A stretch of 24,607 nucleotides of DNA from Propionibacteriaceae bacterium (GTDB taxonomy: Bacteria; Actinomycetota; Actinomycetes; Propionibacteriales; Propionibacteriaceae): NCBI GenBank assembly GCA_905372155.1, contig CAJPNZ010000040.1, positions 1 to 24,607 on the forward strand, read 5' to 3'. Positions 16,610-23,165 of the stretch are shown one piece after another (within the stretch, counting starts at the first letter, position 1; each line of letters opens with the position of its first letter). The notes beneath the pieces were generated by a model, which had not been told where the DNA came from, did not search any database, and saw nothing but the letters and a program-made list of their open reading frames with translations. The translations under genes and the position numbers were made by a program.

Positions 16610-17457
16610 CAGTGGTCCTTCCAGTTCGTTTCGGTCCAACCGAGCTCGTCCCACAGGCGCTGGGGGATGAGCCGGTCGACGCGGTCGAGTACATAGGTGG
16701 GTTGGTGGTCCTCGTCGAGGGTGGCGACGTCGTCGGGGGTCGTTTCACCCGTGAGCACCAGGCAGGAGGCAATGCCGGTGTCGAGGGCCATCTGGATGTC
16801 GGTGTGGAGGCGGTCGCCGACCATGACGCAGGCGGCGGGATCCACGTCGAGACCCTGGAGGGCCTCCTCCAGCATGATGGGGGAGGGTTTGCCCAGGTTC
16901 GCCACCGATTTCACGCCCGTGCAGGCCTCGATGGCTGCGGTGATCGCTGCGCAGTCTGGTTCCCCGCGGCCGCCCGGGAACGGGCAGAACCGGTCCGGGT
17001 TGGTCTGGATGAGGATGGCGCGCCGGTGGAACCAGATCGCGTCGAAGGCGATCTGGAGCTTGGAGTAGTCGAAGGTGCGGTCGTAGGAGGCGATGACGAT
17101 GTCGATCCGCTCGGGGTCGTCGCTCAACCGGAACCCGGCCTCGGTCAGGGCCCGTTTCAACGGTTCCTCACCCACCACGAACAGCGTGGCGTCCGGGTGG
17201 TGTTCCTGCAGCCAGCGGGTGGTGGTGACCACCGTGTTCGCGATGTCCGAGATGTCGGTGGGCAGTCCCAGCCGGGTCAGTTTCTCGACGTACTGCCGCG
17301 GATCCTTCGTCGGGTTGTTCGACAGGAAACGCACCGGGATTCCGCGGCGACGCAGTTCCCCGATCAACCGGGCCGCACCGGGCAGCAGGTGATCACCCAA
17401 ATAGATGGTTCCGTCCAGGTCGAAGACATAGGCCTGGTGCAGCTCGGTCGGGAGCAT
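16609..17457 (-). CDS. AraL/NagD-like HAD sugar-phosphate phosphatase
   Basis: A 282-residue HAD phosphatase of the class IIA (NagD/AraL) type. Motif I FDLDGTIYLG gives nucleophile Asp13 and Asp15; motif II FLSNNPTK has Ser46-Asn47-Asn48; the C2 cap lies between motifs II and III; Lys190 is in NLGKPSP; and motif IV is GDRLHTD at 214-220. The family dephosphorylates small sugar phosphates with low specificity. B. subtilis AraL sits beside araM in the ara operon and is thought to relieve sugar-phosphate build-up; the same gene pairing here supports a similar role. A strong AGGAGGA lies upstream of the ATG, and 12 bases separate it from the membrane-protein gene. Catalytic residues all appear intact. 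Confidence 0.87.
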   Translation of the reverse strand: MLPTELHQAYVFDLDGTIYLGDHLLPGAARLIGELRRRGIPVRFLSNNPTKDPRQYVEKLTRLGLPTDISDIANTVVTTTRWLQEHHPDATLFVVGEEPLKRALTEAGFRLSDDPERIDIVIASYDRTFDYSKLQIAFDAIWFHRRAILIQTNPDRFCPFPGGRGEPDCAAITAAIEACTGVKSVANLGKPSPIMLEEALQGLDVDPAACVMVGDRLHTDIQMALDTGIASCLVLTGETTPDDVATLDEDHQPTYVLDRVDRLIPQRLWDELGWTETNWKDH

Positions 17458-17469
17458 CGGGGATTCCTC

Positions 17470-18576
17470 CTAGAACAGTGGTGCGGCGATGTTGGCCAGG
17501 GAGACGATGATGGTGTTGGCGATCCAGATGGCTGCCGCCGGGGGATCGAAGTGCGTGTTGCCCCTGTTGTAGAACAGGCGCGCCTGGAACTCCGCCAGCC
17601 AGGCCGCCAACATGCCGACCCCCACCGAGACCAGTAGCGCGACGATGGCCATCATCATGAGCTGACCCTTGGCGTTCTCGCCCAGCATCCCGTAGGAGGC
17701 GTGACCTGGGTCGAACAACGAGGCCAGCGAGATCTTGTTGGAACTCAGTTTGTCCCAGAAATCCGTCCCGGACAGCCCTTCGACCAGGTTGTCGGCGAGA
17801 ACCGGAAGGAAGGCCACTGCCGCCAGGCCGGCGCTGATGGTGATGTGATGGGTCACCGGCATCTGCGCGCCGAGGATCAGGAACATGACGCAGACCGCGG
17901 AGACCGCGAAGGTGAAGGTCTGTGCATTGCCGGTGGCGGCCAGGCCGGGGAAGGCCAGTGCGATGAACAGCGTCGCACCACCGGCCAGGAGACCGAACAT
18001 GGCGCCGAGCGAGAGGTACTGGCCCGCCTTCTCCTGGTAACGCAACCAAGCGGCGTCCTCGGTGGGGGCGATCTTGCCGAAGAAGGACGGGGAGTCGTTG
18101 TACTTCTCCGGGTTGAGGAATGATCCCTTGGCGACGAGGCGCGCCACCACGGCCGACAGCACGACGGTCAGGGCGACCGAGTCGGTGTGGGTGCCGAACC
18201 ACGGGATCTTGGTGATGAGGTTCTGGACGACGTATCCGAAGACCCCGAAGGCGGCACCCACCCAGAGCACGTCGGGTTTGCCCAAGCGCGCCAGGGGACT
18301 GGTGGCGTCCTTGCTGTCGGCGTATCCGCGGCGACCCGCGTATGCCGCCGCGCCGACCCCGCCCGCGAAGGCGACGTGGGGGCCGACGAACGGTCCGAAG
18401 GCCAGGTAGGTGAAACCTGCCGTCGAGTCGGTTCCCAGATAGATGCCGAACGAGGTCAGCACCGTGATGCCGGTGATGGCGAAGGCGAAGTTGCCACCGA
18501 TCGCGGCGCCGAAGAAGCCGCCTGCGACGGCGACCACGAGGCCGAGAAGGTAGCTGGCAGTTGCAGGATCGAACAT
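17470..18576 (-). CDS. Unrecognised polytopic membrane protein, candidate sugar/polyol permease
   Basis: A 368-residue protein with roughly nine to ten hydrophobic spans and no family I can name. It starts with a short N-terminus leading into glycine/alanine-rich helices; two of these contain FFGAAIGGNFAFAITG and GPFVGPHVAFAGGVGAAAYAG. A hydrophilic cytoplasmic stretch (about 85-95) and a loop near 150-170 separate helix blocks, and MPVTHHITISAG in a late helix carries a conserved-looking His pair. The gene has GAGGAA ahead of its ATG and sits between the RpiB-like isomerase and the AraL-like phosphatase, spaced 24 and 12 bases. It is the only membrane protein of the operon and there is no ABC, PTS or MFS gene in the operon, so it is the natural candidate importer. 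That is inference from context only. No ATP-binding or phosphotransfer residues are visible. Confidence 0.78.
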   Translation of the reverse strand: MFDPATASYLLGLVVAVAGGFFGAAIGGNFAFAITGITVLTSFGIYLGTDSTAGFTYLAFGPFVGPHVAFAGGVGAAAYAGRRGYADSKDATSPLARLGKPDVLWVGAAFGVFGYVVQNLITKIPWFGTHTDSVALTVVLSAVVARLVAKGSFLNPEKYNDSPSFFGKIAPTEDAAWLRYQEKAGQYLSLGAMFGLLAGGATLFIALAFPGLAATGNAQTFTFAVSAVCVMFLILGAQMPVTHHITISAGLAAVAFLPVLADNLVEGLSGTDFWDKLSSNKISLASLFDPGHASYGMLGENAKGQLMMMAIVALLVSVGVGMLAAWLAEFQARLFYNRGNTHFDPPAAAIWIANTIIVSLANIAAPLF

Positions 18577-18600
18577 CGTTGTTCCTCGCGGTTCGTGGGA

Positions 18601-19062
18601 TCAGTGGGGGTCGGATTCGTAGGAACGGATGGCGGCCACCTTGGGGCCGGAGGAGGACTCGGGGTCGAAGGTGTACCCGAGCCATTCGCGCACCAGCCGA
18701 CGGGCCAGCTGGAGGCCGATCACGCGCTCACCCAGGGTTAGGATCTGGGCGTCGTTGGACAGCACCAGGCGCTCCACGGAGAAGCTGTCGTGGGCCACCG
18801 AGGCACGGATGCCTGGAACCTTGTTTGCCGCTATCGCCATGCCCATTCCCGTGCCGCACACCAGCAGGGCCCGGTCGGCCTCACCTGCGGCGACCTTCCG
18901 CGCCGCCTCCACCGCAACGTGCGGGTAGTCGACGTCCTCGCCCGGACGGACGCCCACGTCGATGACCTCCGCCACGCGCTCGTCGGCCTCCAGATCGGCC
19001 TTCAGGGTCTCCTTGTAGTTCACTCCGGCGATGTCGGCGCCGACAACTATGGTCAGTCCCAT
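18601..19062 (-). CDS. RpiB/LacAB-family sugar-phosphate isomerase lacking the ring-opening histidines
   Basis: A 153-residue isomerase of the RpiB/LacA/LacB family. The phosphate-loop block VCGTGMGMAIAANK with catalytic Cys69 is intact, as are DYPH at 45-48 and the SND/GERVIG region. Compared by eye with E. coli RpiB, His10 of the GCDH motif is Ile11 here (GADIAG), and His99, which opens the furanose ring, is Ser102 (VLSNDAQ). Classical ribose-5-phosphate isomerase activity is therefore doubtful. RpiB relatives that act on four-carbon keto-phosphates in erythritol and threitol catabolism (EryI, DerI, LerI) do not need ring opening, and this protein could be one; a LacA/LacB-type role needs two subunits and only one is here. 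It is the first gene after the gap that follows deoR, with GAGGAG just before the ATG. Confidence 0.86.
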   Translation of the reverse strand: MGLTIVVGADIAGVNYKETLKADLEADERVAEVIDVGVRPGEDVDYPHVAVEAARKVAAGEADRALLVCGTGMGMAIAANKVPGIRASVAHDSFSVERLVLSNDAQILTLGERVIGLQLARRLVREWLGYTFDPESSSGPKVAAIRSYESDPH

Positions 19063-19199
19063 ATCTCCTCAACTTCCTTGTTCCGGGGATGACCTGAAGA
19101 GTAACAGTGATGTTGTGAAAAACACCATAGTTCCTGGTGAAGAATGACGTCGCACCTAGTCAGCACGGCGTGTCGCGCTGTTGTATAGGAGCGGTTGGG
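19063..19199 (-). promoter_or_regulatory. Promoter/operator gap between deoR and the isomerase-to-araB genes
   Basis: This 137-base gap is locally AT-richer than its surroundings. It contains the palindrome GTGAAAAACAC at 19115-19125, inside the wider imperfect repeat ATGTTGTG/CACCAT. Read on the minus strand, a TACTCT -10-like element follows about 20 bases downstream of the palindrome, so a repressor bound there would cover the -35 region. The upstream DeoR protein is the obvious candidate. The element is proposed by eye and the -35 is poor. Confidence 0.42.
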
Positions 19200-20012
19200 T
19201 CACTCGGAGACGATGACCTCGACCCCGTGCCCGGCAAGCTCGTCGCGGATCTCCCGGGGGGTGGCGGCGTCCACCACGACGGCATCGAAGTCGGTGATCT
19301 CGGCGAAGGTGTAGAGCGCTTTGCGTGCGAACTTGGTGTGATCCAGCAGCAGGTATCGATTCGTGGAGGAGGCGATCATGGCCTGCTTGACCTGGACCGC
19401 GTTCTCGTAGGGGTGCTGGCAGCGTTTCCCTACGATCCCGGAGGCCGACATGACGCAGTGATCGGCCTGCCAGGCCCGCAGGTTCGCTGCGGCGGTCGGG
19501 CCCATCATCGCGTGGGCCCAGGGTTCGTACTCGCCACCCGCCATCAGCAGGCGCACGCCGTCCATCTGCTTCGCCTCGTTGGCCACCAGCAGGGAGGTGG
19601 TGATCACGGTCAGGGGGTGGACGTCCCGCAGGGCGCGTAGCACCCACATGGCGGAGGTCGAGTCGTCCAGCATCACGGAGCTTCCCTGGGCGATCCGGGG
19701 GGCCAGCGCCTCGGCCATGGCCTGTTTGAGCCGTGGACTCTGCTGGAGGCGGAACTCGGCGTCGGCCTCGCTCAGGCTGGTTGCCACCGCACGTACCAGG
19801 CCTCGGTCGAGGTGGACGATGCCCGCCTGTTCGAGGTTCGCCACGTCCCGGTAGATGGTCATGGCCGAGACGCCGACGGCCCGCGCCAGGTTCTCGACCC
19901 GGACGCTGCCCCGGGCGATGACGTGCTCGGCGATCACCTGCCGGCGATCCTGAGGGGCCTGCGGGGCGGATGGCCGTCGGGAGTGGGCGTCGGACTGGTG
20001 CGTCGAATTCAT
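19200..20012 (-). CDS. DeoR-family transcriptional repressor
   Basis: A 270-residue DeoR regulator. The start ATG at 20012 is chosen because the frame's upstream ATGs lie inside the divergent alpha-galactosidase gene and no GTG or TTG fits better; the ribosome-binding site is weak (CGGAAG). Residues about 22-75 form the N-terminal helix-turn-helix with SVRVENLARAVGVSAMTIYRDV and a wing. The C-terminal DeoRC sensor domain shows the family's landmarks: VMLDDSTSAMWVLRAL, LTVITTSLLVANE and FAEITDFDAVVVDA. Such sensor domains bind phosphorylated sugars. The gene is first in the minus-strand unit, 137 bases before the isomerase gene, so it likely represses that operon and is released by one of its phosphorylated intermediates. 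It is also divergent from the alpha-galactosidase, which it might control. Confidence 0.9.
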   Translation of the reverse strand: MNSTHQSDAHSRRPSAPQAPQDRRQVIAEHVIARGSVRVENLARAVGVSAMTIYRDVANLEQAGIVHLDRGLVRAVATSLSEADAEFRLQQSPRLKQAMAEALAPRIAQGSSVMLDDSTSAMWVLRALRDVHPLTVITTSLLVANEAKQMDGVRLLMAGGEYEPWAHAMMGPTAAANLRAWQADHCVMSASGIVGKRCQHPYENAVQVKQAMIASSTNRYLLLDHTKFARKALYTFAEITDFDAVVVDAATPREIRDELAGHGVEVIVSE

Positions 20013-20166
20013 CTTCCGAACCGGGTAGGGGACAACCCTCCTGATTTTAGAGGCCGCGTCAATATGGATGGTGAAAATCGTCGCCGAGCGAGCCGGGACA
20101 CTGGTGGGGAACAACCACCATCGTCGGGTGGGCCCGATACCCGCCACCCAACACATTTGGAGAGAA
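20013..20166. promoter_or_regulatory. Divergent promoter region of deoR and the alpha-galactosidase
   Basis: 154 bases between two divergent starts. On the minus strand, TTGACG (20057-20062) and TAAAAT (20044-20049) are visible but too close together to form one promoter; TAAAAT alone could be a -10 for deoR. ATGGTGAAAAT at 20068-20078 echoes the GTGAAAA half of the palindrome upstream of the isomerase gene and could be a DeoR half-site. All of this is visual and tentative. Confidence 0.35.
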
Positions 20167-21642
20167 ATGCACACTCAACCCGTTGAAGCACCCGATTGGG
20201 TCCCGCCGAGCAACGATGACCTCGTTGAAACCCACTTCCGTGAATCCCGGGTGGCGCTCCTGCACGGATTCCAGCCTTCGGCAGAGGTCTACAGAACTGG
20301 ACAGAACTCGTGGTCGCCTGCCGGGTGGCGTCTCCTGTCGGACGCGCCGCTTCGTATCGCGAATCCCGAGCGACGCCGTACGGCCGATGACACGATGTGG
20401 GATGACCCGGGAAGACATCATTCCTCTTGGGTCATGGCGCTCTCCGCGGGGTCGACAACGATTCTGCTGGGAGCGTTGGAAGCGGACACGCCGCGCCTGC
20501 ACGCGGATCTGGATGTTCTCGTGGGGTGGACCGAGACCGGGTGCGAAGGCAGCTGGGTGCTCATCGAGGGTGAGGAACTGGCGGCCTTCTCGCGGTACCG
20601 GGAGCTACTCGCCACCCGCTACGGGGTCATCGATGAGGAACCCGGAAAGATCTGGTCCTCCTGGTACTCGCTCTACGAGGACGTTTCGCGCAGCAGACTG
20701 GACGAGATCATGGTTGAGCTCCCCGGGCTCGGATTCGACACCGTCCAGGTCGACGACGGTTGGGAACGCGCCGTCGGGGACTGGGAGGCGAACGACAAAT
20801 TTCCGGAGGGAATGGCGGATCTCGCCCGCGCCGCCGAGGCTCGTGGGCTGCGTCCCGGACTGTGGCTGGCGCCGTTCATCGTGCTGCCGGATTCTGAGGC
20901 GTTCGAGGAGCACCGCGACATGCTGCTTCGCGACGCGGCGGGAGAACTGGTTCCAGCGGGCAGCAACTGGGGCAGCAACTACTTCACCTACGACTACACC
21001 AGAGAGGACGCCTGCGACCTGCTTGCCGAATTGATCGATGTCGTTGTGTCGAAATGGGGGTTCACCTACCTGAAACTGGACTTCCTCCAGGCAGCTGCCG
21101 CAGTCGGATCCCGCAGCAGGGAAATGGACCGTGAGGCCATCTATCGCAGGGCCATCACCACCATTCGAGAGACAGCGGGTGACTCGGTATACCTTCTGGG
21201 ATCCGGGGCGCTCATGATGCCATCGTTGGGAATCCTGAACGCGGTGCGCACGGGACCGGACGTGGCACCGATGTGGACGAACTACGCCACGCAGGACCCA
21301 TCGGATGCGCTCGCCCACAACGCGTTGCGCAACGGTGTGGAGCGGATGTGGATGCGTCACCTGGTGGGACTCGATCCCGACGTGGTGTTCGCACGTGGCA
21401 CGCGCAATCTGTTGACTCCGGAGCAGCGCCAGTGGTTGCGTGACAGTGCCGTGCTGTCAGGTTTCCGGGCGGTTTCCGATCCGCCGGAGTGGCTAACCGA
21501 GGAGGAGAAGGAGATGTTGCGGAATTACCTCGGGCCGTTGCCGGAGACCGAGAGGCGTGGCCGCTACCGGTTCCGGATCGGTGAACGCGAAGTGGACCTC
21601 GAACACGCAGTCAGGGCCACGTCCGGTCCGTACCCACTCTGA
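20167..21642 (+). CDS. Alpha-galactosidase, glycoside hydrolase family 36
   Basis: A 491-residue cytoplasmic GH36 retaining alpha-galactosidase that releases terminal alpha-linked galactose from melibiose, raffinose-type sugars or galactolipids. Numbered from the ATG at 20167 (preceded by GGAGAG), the barrel shows SSWYSLYED near 164-172, TVQVDDGWE at 192-200, GLWLAPFIV near 231-239, nucleophile Asp305 in KLDF, and the acid/base Asp365 in RTGPDVAPMW. Galactosidases usually have a Cys-rich GCGCP loop ahead of the acid/base; here the loop reads LLGSGALMM, so substrate may be shifted. An ATG at 20068 would add 33 residues, but they look non-native (basic, His-rich). The N-terminal beta domain is short, which makes this a compact GH36 member. 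No signal peptide. It is divergent from deoR and stands alone, 108 bases before the next gene. Confidence 0.87.
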   Translation: MHTQPVEAPDWVPPSNDDLVETHFRESRVALLHGFQPSAEVYRTGQNSWSPAGWRLLSDAPLRIANPERRRTADDTMWDDPGRHHSSWVMALSAGSTTILLGALEADTPRLHADLDVLVGWTETGCEGSWVLIEGEELAAFSRYRELLATRYGVIDEEPGKIWSSWYSLYEDVSRSRLDEIMVELPGLGFDTVQVDDGWERAVGDWEANDKFPEGMADLARAAEARGLRPGLWLAPFIVLPDSEAFEEHRDMLLRDAAGELVPAGSNWGSNYFTYDYTREDACDLLAELIDVVVSKWGFTYLKLDFLQAAAAVGSRSREMDREAIYRRAITTIRETAGDSVYLLGSGALMMPSLGILNAVRTGPDVAPMWTNYATQDPSDALAHNALRNGVERMWMRHLVGLDPDVVFARGTRNLLTPEQRQWLRDSAVLSGFRAVSDPPEWLTEEEKEMLRNYLGPLPETERRGRYRFRIGEREVDLEHAVRATSGPYPL

Positions 21643-21750
21643 AGGGCTGCGCGGGGATGGCACGCCTGGTTGAATGCTCGATGCCTCGAGGCCATGCCTT
21701 GTGGGAGGGTGAACCATGGATCTGCTTTTGTGAGTACCGGAGGTAGGTGG
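21643..21750 (+). promoter_or_regulatory. Gap before the exported-protein gene
   Basis: 108 bases containing the 10-base palindrome GCCTCGAGGC at 21683-21692 and, at the end, the strong ribosome-binding site GGAGGTAGG ahead of the ATG at 21751. No confident promoter or terminator could be drawn. An in-frame GTG at 21730 is a less likely start for the following gene. Confidence 0.3.
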
Positions 21751-23118
21751 ATGAAGTTCTTGAGTCGCGCGATGGCGGTTTGTGGTGCCCTGCTGCTGGT
21801 ATCCCCGTGCAGCGTCGGATCGCCCGTTGCCCGGGCGGACGGTACGACGGCGGGCCCGACTCCCGCTCCCCGGCGCGTCAGCGAGTACGTCGAGCGGGAT
21901 TTCACCGTCGCCGGCACCCCGGTTCAAGGCTCCACCAAACAGGAGGATGCCCCGGTACTGGCCCCTGGCCAGTACACGGACGTCTCAACGGTTGCCAGCA
22001 GCGGGAAGAGCGAGAAGTACTACAAGGTGAGACGGACATGGCAGGGATCCACCCTGCGGGTGAACGTTCTGGGGCGCATGAGCGTGACCGATCAGGGTGG
22101 ATCGGCGGGCCGCGGTGATTGGGAATACGAACTCACGACCGTTGATGGCGGTGCCACATGTTCCCGGTACAACGATCTTGCCCTGGACACCGGCAACATG
22201 GGGATAGTGGTCGGCCGTACCCTGCTGGCGCTGCCCCTGGATCCCAACGCTTCCCAACCAAGCGCCGATGTCGCGACATGTGGGAAAGCCGATGAGTTCT
22301 TGGTCAAGGTGGGGCGCGGCGCTGGCGTCGGTGGGGAAACCCAGGTGGAGATCCGGGTGCTCGAAGAGCCTCCCGCGGAGAACGTTGATCAGCTTCCTCC
22401 CGGAGTGCAGAAAGTTCCCAAGAACAATTCCAAACAGCTCACCTCGCCCGCATCCGGTGATCCTGAGCCCGTGGTTGGTGGGTCCAGCTTCAATGATGCC
22501 TTCGAGGTGGGGTCCGGGACGTATGTCACCGAGATCTCGCCGGGAGAGATAGTTGTTTTCAAAACCCAGATCAAATACGGGCAGAGCGGTTTCTTCTCGC
22601 TGGACGGCATAGACCCTGACCCGGCGGTTCTCCAGAGCGATGAAAGCGCTTACGGTACGTACGTCCCTGCCATCTATGCTCCGGATCTCAGTCGGATGAA
22701 CTCGCAGGAACTGATGGGGCCCTACAGCTTCAAGGTTATAGGAAACAAGATGGTGACAACGAATGTCCCAATAATCAATGAGATTCCCGAGGTGAGATAC
22801 CGAAATCGGTGGGACTCCCCTCGGATGTTCGATGATCAAAGCCTGGGCTTCTCGATGGGTGGATACTACTATTATACGTTTTCTCTCGGCGATCAGAGTT
22901 CCTTGGACGGAAAACCTGTCAAATTCAAATTCTCGATCAAGGTATCGGGTGATGTGTCCGGCGAGCCGGTCAGCACGGTGTCGTCGACTCCGCCTCAGGA
23001 CGAGGGGTCTGGTCAAGCCGGTGCCGGCAACTGGCGTTGGGGGTTGTTGGCAAGTGGGGGAGCGCTCGTGCTGCTCGGCGGGGGAGGTGCAGCCTACTCG
23101 TTGCTGCGCCGCCGTTGA
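21751..23118 (+). CDS. Exported, C-terminally membrane-anchored protein of unknown function
   Basis: A 455-residue protein I cannot assign to a named family. The ATG at 21751 is preceded by GGAGGTAGG and starts a clear Sec signal peptide (MKFLSRAM, hydrophobic core, cleavage likely after Ala-Arg-Ala near residue 29). The C-terminus has one hydrophobic helix (about 432-450) followed by LLRRR, so the mature protein is held in the membrane facing outward. Between them are two stretches that look like beta-sandwich modules: one after APGQYTDV, with YYKVRRTWQGSTLRVNVLG, and another after GSGTYVTEISPGEIVVF. The repeat of a PG-x-Y/E motif followed by a strand suggests a duplicated jelly-roll or PPC-like fold; that is inference. 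A Pro/Ser/Gly linker precedes the anchor. Codon use is less GC-biased than neighbours, especially 22500-22950. No catalytic motif is visible. Confidence 0.82.
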   Translation: MKFLSRAMAVCGALLLVSPCSVGSPVARADGTTAGPTPAPRRVSEYVERDFTVAGTPVQGSTKQEDAPVLAPGQYTDVSTVASSGKSEKYYKVRRTWQGSTLRVNVLGRMSVTDQGGSAGRGDWEYELTTVDGGATCSRYNDLALDTGNMGIVVGRTLLALPLDPNASQPSADVATCGKADEFLVKVGRGAGVGGETQVEIRVLEEPPAENVDQLPPGVQKVPKNNSKQLTSPASGDPEPVVGGSSFNDAFEVGSGTYVTEISPGEIVVFKTQIKYGQSGFFSLDGIDPDPAVLQSDESAYGTYVPAIYAPDLSRMNSQELMGPYSFKVIGNKMVTTNVPIINEIPEVRYRNRWDSPRMFDDQSLGFSMGGYYYYTFSLGDQSSLDGKPVKFKFSIKVSGDVSGEPVSTVSSTPPQDEGSGQAGAGNWRWGLLASGGALVLLGGGGAAYSLLRRR

Positions 23119-23165
23119 AAAGGCGGTCCGGGAAATTTCCCTGTACGTTCGAAAGTTTTCGGATC
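23119..23165. other. Short convergent gap with small palindromes
   Basis: 47 AT-rich bases between two converging stops. It holds the perfect palindrome GGGAAATTTCCC (23130-23141) and CGAAAGTTTTCG shortly after. Neither is a classic terminator hairpin, because the arms meet with almost no loop, though they may act together as a weak bidirectional one. Confidence 0.3.

Noticed and set aside
11993..17457. Calling the operon an L-arabinose utilisation operon
   Set aside because: AraB, AraL and AraM counterparts are present, but isomerase, epimerase and arabinose transporter are not seen, and RpiB plus a second kinase point elsewhere.
18601..19062. Calling this gene plain ribose-5-phosphate isomerase B
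   Set aside because: The two histidines associated with ring opening are replaced, so the standard name would overstate the evidence.
20068..20166. Upstream ATG at 20068 as start of the alpha-galactosidase
   Set aside because: The added 33 residues are basic and unlike GH36 N-termini, and the ATG at 20167 has a good GGAGAG site.
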